Source: Struthio camelus
Lineage: Eukaryota > Chordata > Aves > Struthioniformes > Struthionidae
DNA: 64,000 nucleotides
Direction: 5' to 3'
Assembly: GCF_040807025.1 (NCBI RefSeq)
Contig: NC_090942.1
Span: 67,350,911-67,414,910 of the forward strand
The notes beneath the pieces are model-generated. The model had not been told where the DNA came from. It worked only from the letters and a program-made list of their open reading frames with translations, and did no database searches. Below, piece by piece: positions 11,746-20,150 of the stretch. Each line of letters begins with the position of its first letter. Position 1 is the first letter of the stretch. Made by a program: the position numbers and the translations under genes.

Positions 11746-14700
11746 ATTTTGTTGTCTTTAAGTAACATTTTGAGCTTGAAACATATCAGTGTACTTCAAA
11801 AAGTATTTTTCAATTACTACCCTCAAAGATTTGTGTTTCCAACTTTTGCTTTAGGGCTAAGTCCAGCATTGCAAAAAACATTATGAACGATAACATTCAA
11901 CAACGTAATAAATATACTAATTAAAAATATTTTAGCACTTACGTTAGGAAAGCACACCAATTCCTTTGATATCCATGTCTATTGTGAAGTATGTGCTCTT
12001 TGTTCGAGCTAAATGAATCAATGGCAATAATAAAAAACAAATATACATCCTCATATTTTGTTGCCATTCTTTATATACTCTCAGTATAACTTACCAGATC
12101 TTGCTGCTAGAAAATAACAAAGCTGCAATGCATGTCGATGCGTATTTCCAGTATGACTTTTCTTTTCTTCTTCTTCTTCTGTAAGTTGAGGAGCTTCCAG
12201 TAAAAAATTATAGCAACGTAAAGCATTTTCCATTCGTTCACGACATGCATCTTCGCAGTCACTCATGTTAAACCACGAGCAACATTTTCCAAATTTTTTG
12301 GGTATGCTGGGTTTCTCAATACTCCTGTTGGGGGGCACCTGGCTTCGTATTTTTTTTGCAATCTTTTCCACCATTTCAAAGGTTGTCACGGGTAAGAGCA
12401 CACTGCTACTTATATGGCTCCTAAGAAACATACGGTCAGCTTGCTGAATATCTTTCTCAACTTCGGAATCATCTCCCTTTCTTTCCGGAGCCATTGGCCA
12501 GTAATAGACTGAAGAAATTGAACCTAGAGACAAACGCTGAAAGTGACTTAGAGTACAATATACTTGGGCGGGACATTCAGTTCACGCATTTTTTTTGCAT
12601 TAAAATAGTGGACCAATTTTCTGTTGTATTGCAATTCTGCAGACTCATTAGAGTCCAAAACCCAGTGTTGTTATCCGCAGAGATCTACTCACATTGCATT
12701 GGGATCTGCAGTGAATACAGAATTATTTTAACAACTGCTCCATCATTACATTTTCATAAACGACCTCCCATACCTTGCCAATCCTTGCCCAGGCAAGTGG
12801 ACTCACTTATTTCTAAGAGACTATATGCAGAAAAAAGGATTATTTGTGTAAGGAAGGATTTCCTGGACTGAGCCACATGCCACAATGTTTTCCTACACGT
12901 GATACTTAGCAGGGTAATTTATGAGCTTCTTATTCAAACAGAACTGCAGTTAGCATAAATAGATTAAAAGTGTCTTATATACACCTTGAATCAGGAGTGT
13001 GGTACAAGTTGTGCACGGTTTCCTGGAGAGATATACAGCGCAGTTATTTAAAGAAAAAGGAGGATCCAGAATCATTTGTTGTACAGCATGAAAGCCAGCT
13101 CTGGAGCAACTCATAGCTATCACTTTGTGTACACTGTCTGACTCACATACCACAATCCCAGTTTTATTGAACTGAAAAGAAAATAAAAACGGTTTATTTT
13201 CTGACAGCAGTTTTTATTTGACAAGCATGTATGTTTTACATAGGTGCAAAAATACATTATAGGTTTTGCTACATGATATTACAGATGATTGTCCTTTAGT
13301 TCCAGAATCTTTAGATCTCAATTTCTCTTCATGCAAATTTAGTGTAAATTTAGTATTGCTTTATATTTTTGTGTACATTAGTTCTCTAGAAATCCATTGC
13401 TCTTCCTTTTGCAGTGACACGTCAAACCTAACACCAGGCAATGCATGAATGTACAGAAGACAGAAATAAAATCTGTTTTGTACCTTTTCATAAAGCTTGC
13501 ACAGTAATCATTAATGCCACTGTCTTATTTTATCCACCACAGCTAATATAATGTTGATAATAATCATCCAGATATAACATTCTTGGAGTACTTTCCTCAA
13601 AGAAGTGTGACTTCCTCGTCTTACATAAGTTCTTCTGAAAGTGTTTTACAAATCTATAGCTTGATCTTTCTGGTTGATTTCATTTCTGTCTTCTGTACAT
13701 CCATGCATTGCCTAGTGTTAGGATACCCAATGCTGGCACAGTAGCACAAACAGTAAATTATAGTATAATTGGATATAGCTTTCCTACAAAACTGGTGGAT
13801 GGATTGCACTGTAACAAGTAAGAATCATAGAGTAATTTATGTTGAAATGGAAATCTGGTGGTTACCTAATCCAATTCCCTACTCAAAGCAAGGCCAACTT
13901 CAAAATTAGATTAGATTATTCAGTTCCTCCTTAGCAAACAATTTTTGTCCTCTCTGTCAAAGTACTACTTGGAATAATCTATTTTAGTACTTGGAATAAT
14001 CTATTTTAGATGATCATCTATCAGTTCAGCTGTTCTAAAGTTAAGTGAAATATTTTGATTAGCAGTTACTAAATACAGGTCCACTCTGCCTGTCCCTGAC
14101 GGATCTCAGTACGGTTATTAAATACCTCCTTCCATTTTACAGAAAAGAACAACAGCTTTGAGATAAACTTTCAAAAAAATATGAAAATTCATATTTCTGC
14201 AGCTTTCTTGAAATAATAGTATTAAGCAAAGAAAGTGGGAAGAAAGTAACACTGGTGATCTCAGCAGAGAGATATATTACAGACCATCTGACCAGAAAGT
14301 CCAAGGATGAAGTACTTGTCTCTTTTTTTCTCCTTTAAGCAACTACCAGATGTGTCCAAGGACCATACGATAACACTAGACTAACTATTGCAGATAGGCA
14401 TTAGAAAAACAATACACTCAGGATACATCTGAAGCTCTGGAAATATACTGTAGCCAATTTTCATTTTGGCAAGTAGAAACAGATATTTTAGACTTGATTC
14501 TGACTAACGCAGAAGAAATCACTAGGAACCTAAAAATGGAAAGTAATTCCAGTAAAAATAATTATGATATCATACATAAGAAAAGATCTTATAAGAACAG
14601 AATAGCGATAATGACGTAAGAAAGGCATATTTCAGAAAATTTAAGGAATTGGTAGGAAGTTGCTTGGGAAAATAACCCAAGGAGTAAGAGAGTCTGATTT

Positions 14701-17700
14701 ACTGGAACAGACTACAGAAATAATCTCTCCAGATGTAACGGAAAAGTCAGTAGCATCATGAGACTCTTTTGGTTGTAACAACTGATCTTTATTAGTCCAA
14801 AAATCAGAACCAAAATCAGGCAAAAGAAAGGAACTAAAGGCAATCTTGAAGATAAGCATAAAGGAATAGTATAACATGTGACAATTAATTTAGAAAGGCT
14901 ACTTTACTGAAATAACATTGATGTTTCCACTAGCAAGGGATACAAAAGGCAAAAAAAAAAAAAAAAACGGTTATATATAAAACTGCAGAAAGAAAATCAA
15001 ACAAAGCACAGTTACATTACATAACAGGAAAGGAGAGCAAACAAAAATACTGCATAGGTGGCACACCGACAAGATGAAACCCAAAACAAGCAAAACAAGA
15101 TCCTACTTTGGAAAAGGAAACTAAATGAGCAAAAATACAAAACAGAAACATGGGCTAGCGATAAAAAAAAAAAAAATCAGTAGACTATTGAGAATTACAG
15201 TTTAACACCACAATGGTGCTATTGGCCTTTTGCTATGCGTAGGATTTGTACTGCGGGAATTATGCATGCTAAAGGCTGCAGTTACTCCATTTGAAGGAGC
15301 ATCATTTCAGGTTTTCATACTACTTTAAGAAGAATACAAGCAAACTGGAGAATCTGGAGAAGAAACAATAGGAGGTTTAAAAACGAAGATCTAGGAGAAA
15401 GGCTGAAGCATGAAATATTTCAAATATTTTGAAAAGTAGATTAGTCAAGGATGGCCTAGTTAGATTTAATCCTGCTTCCATGAAGGACAACAGTCAGATT
15501 TTTTTTTTCGTTCAGCCCATTTGTACGATTCTGTCATCTCATATTTAAAGCTGTTTGTTATTATTAGGTTTTATATCAGGTCAACTGTTCATAAATCCAA
15601 TAATATTTAAGAAGTAATTATTAAAGTTTTTAAAAGTGTAATCATCACAGGTACTCTTATCTGCTAACTTCAGATCACCGTGAAGTATTTAATCTATAGC
15701 TTTATAAAACATTCTCAGATAATCTGGAGTATGAAAGGCTTTCTTCAAAAGCAAAATAATGTATGGAGCTTAAGAATTTTTAAGAGAAGTGAGGAAAACA
15801 AGGTTTTCAAAATCACAGCTAAAATTAAGGCAGGATGTATTTTAACCATGGAAACAAGAACATAAATAAATGATAAAATGGAAGTTTAAGTTGCTTCTTT
15901 CAAAAAAGCACAATGGCCCTTGGAGCACTTGAGACGGATTCAGCCACCACGAAAGTGCCCATGGCAAATTTCAAGCCCAAACTGCAAAGCCTACTACTCT
16001 CATTCTGTGAGGAAAGGAGACAGGATTTCTACTTGACAAGCAGCTTTGCAGAGAAGGCCTGGGGGTCCTGGTGGACAACAAGTTGACCATGAGCCAGCAA
16101 CGTGCCCTTGAAGCAAAGGCGGCCAGTGGTATCCCGGGCTGCGTAGGCAGCGCCTTGCCAGTGGGTCGAGGGAGGTGGATGCCATTAGATACTTTAAAGG
16201 ATAATTCTCTTTAAACGGCAAAAACTTTTCCTAGCAATGATATCACATACCTTGACAGATGGGGCAGCACAGTCTGGTGAGTTTTCCATATGAAGAGCTA
16301 GAAACATATACAAATCTCTTTTCTTTTCTAAGCGTATGGATGGATCTGAACAGGTCCAAATAAAGAGGTCATAATTAGTAGGCATATTCAAATAGGACCA
16401 TGCTACGGAAAAGACTCTGTCGATTACTGTAATTTAGGTATAATGGGGAGTGAGGGCAGACTATCCGGGTAAAGGAAAAACAGAAATAGACACACATGTA
16501 TGTGTTTATATAGCGCACATACAGATTAACTGCCAGAAAATACACTGAAGTGTGGTGGAGAAGTTAGTGCTGGTGTTCGCTAAGGAGCGCAACTTACTTC
16601 TAAGCAACACTGCTTAGAAACAGTAAACAGTCATAATGCAATACCACTTTAAAAACAATAAAGTAATAAACCCTCAAATAAACACTGAAATAAAAGATCT
16701 GTACTGTGATTAACCTCTTGCTTGTCACTGTATCTACAATTAAATGGTCAAACTTCAGTTAATGTCTTGTTTTTATGTTATTTCCTGAAGCTAGAGATAC
16801 GCCAGTCTCAAGTTTACTACATAGAGACATTTAACTCAGTAGAGAGATACAAACCATCCTCCATGTCCTAGACTCCGGCAGGTCTCCTCTTGTGAGAATT
16901 TTTAATTTTTAAAATTCTTGCTTTCAAATTGCTTTTCAAGCAAAACACTGTAGTGAAGAGAATGCATATATATATAAACATATAATTTAGCTGTATTTAT
17001 TCACATTTTAAAAATACTGTAAGCCCTTCACCCCATATCAATGCAAACAAAATGTAAAGGAAAATCTGGTATGTTATATTGCCAGACCAGTTTCTCTTTG
17101 CCAGCACAATAAATCTTCATCAAAACAAAAACACTTTGCAAACCTGTGAAGTATGTAAGTATCAATTTGAAGACATAGAACTAAGTTCTTCATGGCACCT
17201 TTTCCCATAAAATACCATTAGCACAACCATTAAATATTTCACAGGTACTTCATCAGTTTACTACATTCATTAACTCACTGATGTTAAATGGACTACTTCT
17301 CTTTTTGCATTATTTTTCACCCAAACCTGATTTTTTTTTTCCATCGTGTGTATCCCCAATGTGAAACCATAGAATAAATCTGTATGCGCTTACCCGCAGG
17401 TCTGTTAGCAAGAAGTCTTCAAATGATAATGGTTTTTAAATGACAAATGATGCTTTTAAAGGGCATATAAAATGAAACCAGTGAGTCATATCTGCTATTT
17501 TTTTCCCCTTGACACTACCTTTACTCCACACCCTGTCAATATCTGCGTGCTGTGCAGAGGTCAGTTTTGTGGAAGGAATTTGACCAGGCCATCACTACTA
17601 TATACAGGTAAATACTCTCCCCCCATAGTGAAATAATGGATCAGAAGATTTGTGTCAGGATCTTTAATTAGTACTGTACCAACCTTTAATAGAATATCTC

Positions 17701-18643
17701 CAGGTTCTGTCAACTCAGGAGCAACTGAACAATCTAAATACCTCCTATCTTCTTTTCAAATACGTAACCTGCTAATACTGATCTATGTAATCAATATATA
17801 AAGCAGGACTGTCCAAGACTGGAAGGGCTTGCTATAACAATTACATAAGTTCTCCGAAAGTACTAATGATATTTTTCCATACTTTATTATGCTGTTCACA
17901 CCATTTTTGACTACTAACTTCTCCCTACTACTGTGCTTTGCGTTGCTTTCTTATCAAACTATACCAAGCATATGGCATTTCCAGAATGTTTCCAGTATCT
18001 TTTACTAGGCTCACCAAATTAGGCACATTTTGCTTCAACTGAACTCGGAAGTCACTCAAAAGGAAGAGTGAGCAGGTCTAGAAAATGCCAGAAAAAGAGG
18101 AACACTGTTTTTTTTTTGTTTAGCACTTCCTTGATGTAACATGTGACCCAGGCAAACCTCTTTCTTTGTAACATCATACTGGCAGGCAGAAGTGTCTGTT
18201 TCAACAAACAGCAAAACAAGGAAGAACAAGGAACTTAAAAGGCAAGTAGAACACATTGAAAGATACTGCGTCCAATTTCCTATTAATTCGTGCTAAAGAT
18301 AGCATTTTTTTTAAGCAGGCTCAGACTGGTAAATTGCTAAGAGTTGTGGAACTGCACTTTTACTAATTTCAAATTTAACTATTTCATATCAGTTCTGCCA
18401 CACGAACTACTGAAAGGTGGCGGTCCGACTTCCAGTGCAAGTTTTGGTGGCTGAAAGTATTTCGAAAGCCTAGTATTTTGGGTTGACAAGTCAGAAAAAA
18501 AGGAAAGAGGAGCCAACATGTCATATTTCAACTTGCGTTTGTTTTCATTTCCTGAAAGGTCTAATAAGAATCATCCAGTACGTGAACCTGCGACAGAAGT
18601 CTTCCCAGACTTTCTTTTAAATTGGCAGTCATACCCACGGCAT
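5365..18643 (-). CDS. CDADC1-like nucleotide deaminase gene, right copy (complete or nearly so)
   Basis: Minus-strand exons: 18635-18643 and 17519-17549 (both tentative), 16251-16345, 12985-13171, 12095-12523, 10883-10935, 10092-10228, 8198-8333, 7110-7151, 6394-6415 and 5365-5444. All phases match and give about 406 residues with a stop; recalled human CDADC1 is 514. Order: leader helix; degenerate deaminase domain with FHAV (about His73) and KPCTTC (about Cys98/Cys101); charged linker; second deaminase domain with [23 protein letters not shown] (about His305, Glu307) and KPPCPVC (about Cys332/335); hydrophilic tail. HAE plus PCxxC is the cytidine/dCMP deaminase zinc site, so the second domain should be active, by family analogy on dCTP or related pyrimidine nucleotides. 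It is quite diverged from recalled human CDADC1, so it may be a paralogue. It lies head-to-head with YARS2 across a CpG island. Confidence 0.85.
6394..6415 (-). CDS. Right deaminase copy, 22-bp micro-exon
   Basis: Pyrimidine tract and AACAG acceptor, then WNIESMT plus one base, then GTATGG donor. WNIES aligns with the tryptophan-containing end of the second CDADC1 domain (recalled as FTWQLNPS). Confidence 0.68.
7110..7151 (-). CDS. Right deaminase copy, 42-bp exon
   Basis: TTTCTTTCAG acceptor, [20 protein letters not shown] donor, phase 0 at both ends. It continues the second domain after the PCxxC exon. Confidence 0.75.
7200..7565 (-). mobile_element. CR1 LINE 3' fragment
   Basis: Typical CR1 3' region seen from its antisense side: GGGAAGGGAC, then CTGTTCCAGTG, CCTCACAGTAAAAAAGC and TGAGCCTTCTCTTTTC motifs. 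Only the 3' part is present. It lies in the intron between exons 8198-8333 and 7110-7151. Confidence 0.85.
8198..8333 (-). CDS. Right deaminase copy, PCxxC exon of the second domain
   Basis: 136 bp, acceptor TTTTTTTCAG, donor GTATGT. It reads [20 protein letters not shown], then [18 protein letters not shown] and a short acidic end. The two Cys of PCPVC are the expected zinc ligands. Confidence 0.9.
9205..9330. repeat. AT/AC-rich simple repeat
   Basis: Mixed TATA and (CA)n microsatellite, including an uninterrupted (AC) run near 9310-9327. It is intronic. Confidence 0.85.
9450..9543 (+). repeat. Two-copy 47-bp direct tandem repeat
   Basis: GGTTAGGCACCAGTGACTCC and the following bases to CTGCCTTTT occur at 9450-9496 and again at 9497-9543 with only a few substitutions. 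Confidence 0.9.
10092..10228 (-). CDS. Right deaminase copy, catalytic HAE exon
   Basis: 137 bp, acceptor TTTGACAG. It opens [20 protein letters not shown] and contains [15 protein letters not shown], the His-Ala-Glu zinc and proton-shuttle motif of cytidine and deoxycytidylate deaminases. The donor AG|GTTATT is weak but phase-correct. Confidence 0.9.
10883..10935 (-). CDS. Right deaminase copy, strand-1 exon of the second domain
   Basis: 53 bp, acceptor CTTCTAAAG, donor GTAAGT, reading (D)[17 protein letters not shown]. It aligns with EDHKTGVGAVIW of CDADC1 (recalled) and joins the previous exon (LAARS) in phase. Confidence 0.88.
11703..11747. repeat. (TA)n microsatellite
   Basis: About 45 bases of almost pure TA dinucleotides in the intron between exons 12095-12523 and 10883-10935. 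Confidence 0.95.
12095..12523 (-). CDS. Right deaminase copy, linker exon
   Basis: 429 bp. The TCTCTAG acceptor gives SISSVYYWP in register with the left copy and with CDADC1; a second AG 15 bases further on would drop five residues. It ends [13 protein letters not shown] before GTAAGT. The linker has a cysteine cluster ([15 protein letters not shown]) and an acidic run (TEEEEEKK), quite unlike the left copy. Confidence 0.86.
12985..13171 (-). CDS. Right deaminase copy, first deaminase-domain exon
   Basis: 187 bp, acceptor TTTTCAG, donor GTGTAT. It begins [10 protein letters not shown] and contains GFHAVQQ and [15 protein letters not shown]. The Glu after His-Ala is Val, so this domain is predicted non-catalytic. 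Confidence 0.9.
13825..13935 (-). mobile_element. CR1 LINE 3'-end remnant
   Basis: Begins AGAATCATAGAGTAATTTAT, the complement of the CR1 terminal ATTCTATG repeat, followed by the diverged GGAAATCTGGTGGTTACCTA segment. It is short and old. Confidence 0.65.
13966..14009 (+). repeat. Perfect 22-bp tandem duplication
   Basis: TACTTGGAATAATCTATTTT followed by AG occurs twice back to back. It is intronic. Confidence 0.9.
16030..16190 (+). mobile_element. CR1 LINE coding-region fragment
   Basis: Matches the well-known CR1 reverse-transcriptase C-terminal stretch: GAGAAGGCCTGGGGGTCCTG, GTTGACCATGAGCCAGCAAC and GGTCGAGGGAGGTG. It is interrupted and non-functional. Confidence 0.8.
16251..16345 (-). 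CDS. Right deaminase copy, leader-helix exon
   Basis: 95 bp, acceptor CTGTTCAG, donor GTATGT. It reads (x)[20 protein letters not shown] then [20 protein letters not shown] is identical to that of the left copy. Confidence 0.85.
17519..17549 (-). CDS. Tentative second exon of the right deaminase copy
   Basis: 31 bp, [10 protein letters not shown] plus one base, between a CTCTGCACAG acceptor and a GTAGTG donor. It leaves phase 1 as the next exon requires. There is no homology support; it is chosen on splice sites and phase only. Confidence 0.35.
18635..18643 (-). CDS. Tentative start codon exon of the right deaminase copy
   Basis: ATGCCGTGG followed by GTATGA, with A at -3. It would supply MPW in the right phase, with transcription starting in the CpG island a few hundred bases upstream. 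Weakly supported. Confidence 0.25.
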
Positions 18644-18698
18644 CTTCACCCAGCGCTCCGCTGACTTTACTGTATCAATAAAAGCAAACAAAAAACCC

Positions 18699-18724
18699 CA
18701 ACACACACACACACACACACACCA
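18699..18724. repeat. (CA)n microsatellite
   Basis: About 12 CA units, followed within 50 bases by a second short CA run. It lies in the putative 5' region of the deaminase gene. Confidence 0.95.
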
Positions 18725-18879
18725 AAACCCCTAAAACCCCGCCACACAGAGGCGCGCACACACACACGAAACTCTTCTACAGCACAAGGTTCTTTACAGT
18801 CTCATTTCCTAACGACACAAGCTCTACTCGGCAAAGCTGCTTATCGGAACTTCAGCCCTCGCGTTTCAAAGCAAACGAA

Positions 18880-20150
18880 ATCCACTGAAGGAGCGGAGGG
18901 CTGAAGAGAGGAGGGCGGCCCCGAGCCGGGCTCCGTCGAGGCTTCCCCCCCCCCCCCCGCCCCGGGGCCGACTGCCTCCCGCTCCGGCCGCGGCGGCCAG
19001 ACCAGTTCCCGAGGCCACCGGGCCGGCCCAGGCCGGGCGGCACCATGCCTGTCTCCCCCCGCCACAGACACCCGCGGCCGCTACGCGGAGCGTGTCCCCG
19101 CCCCTTCGTCTCGCCCCGCCCCGCGGGCCCGTAACGGCTCCGCCGCCACGTAACGGCTCCCCGCGACGCCCCCGGCCCCGCCCGCCGCTATCCCAGCGCC
19201 CCCCGCGCGCGGGGCGGCTCAGCCAAGATGGCGGCGCCCACGCTGCGCTGGCGCTGCGGCCGGGCGGCGGGGCTGTGGCGCGGCTTGCGCCGGGTCCACC
19301 AGCAGCCGCAGCGGGCCAGGAGCGCCAAGGGGCTGCTGGCGGCGCAGTGCGAGCGCGGCCTCTTCCAGGACGTGTTCCCGGCGCAGAGCGCGGAGGAGCA
19401 GCTGCCGGGCCTGCTGGCGCCGGGCCGGCCGCCGCTGACGGCCTACTGCGGCTTCGACCCCACGGCCGACTCGCTGCACGTGGGCCACCTGCTGGCCGTC
19501 ATGGCGCTGCTGCACTTCCAGCGCGCCGGCCACCACGTCATCGCCGTGGTGGGCGGGGCCACGGCGCGGCTGGGCGACCCGAGCGGCCGCGCCAAGGCGC
19601 GCGAGCCGCTGCCGGCCGAGCGGGTGCGGGCGCACGCGCGGGGCCTGCGCGCCGGCCTCCAACGCCTCTTCGACAACCACCGGCAGCTCTTCTGGGCGGG
19701 CGGCGCGCCGCTGGGCCGCGCCGAGCTGCTCGACAACGCCCGGTGGCTGGGCCGGCAGCCGCTGCTCGACTTCGCCTGCGGCGCCGGCGGGCGGCTCCGC
19801 ATGGGCACGCTGCTGAGCCGGCAGGGCTGCCAGGCGCGGCTGCGCAGCGCCGAGGGCATGAGCCTGGCCGAGTTCCTCTACCCGGCGCTGCAGGCCTACG
19901 ACTTCCTCCACCTCCACCGCCACCACGGCTGCCGCGTCCAGCTCGGCGGCGCCGACCAGATGGGCAACATCATGTCCGGCTACGAGCTCGTCACCAAGTA
20001 CGGCCGGCCGGCGGGGAGGGCGGGCGGGCCCGCGGGAGGGGGAGGCTGCCGGGCCGCCCCGGCGGGCTGGCGACGGGGAGCGGTTGTCCTGCCGCACGGC
20101 GGCCGTGTCCGGCGGGCTGGCCCCCCTGGGAGGGACGCCCCGCAGCTAAC
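18880..20150. promoter_or_regulatory. CpG island, probable bidirectional promoter of YARS2 and the right deaminase gene
   Basis: A very GC- and CpG-rich island in otherwise AT-rich DNA, covering the upstream side and all of coding exon 1 of YARS2. It contains GC-box-like CCCCGCCC elements near 19095-19130, a repeated CGTAACGGCTCC (about 19130 and 19150) and a C14 run at 18945-18958. No TATA box was seen. The divergent gene arrangement supports a shared housekeeping-type promoter. Confidence 0.75.
19228..19997 (+). CDS. YARS2: YARS2 coding exon 1
   Basis: Presequence, HIGH-type motif and most of the catalytic Rossmann fold. The donor is AA|GTACGG and the codon for Lys257 is split with exon 2. 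The window's long opposing frames over this exon are GC-driven shadows. Confidence 0.97.

Noticed and set aside
11941-12021. Possible extra deaminase exon (ATTTAG acceptor, GTGTGC or GTAAGT donor)
   Set aside because: Reading it in the required phase reaches a stop or inserts residues into a conserved helix-strand junction. Joining 12095 directly to 10935 restores [13 protein letters not shown], matching CDADC1.
17388-17435. Minus-strand [14 protein letters not shown] before a good GTAAGC donor
   Set aside because: It ends in phase 0 while the next exon needs phase 1, has no start codon, and has no clear acceptor outside a stop-containing stretch.
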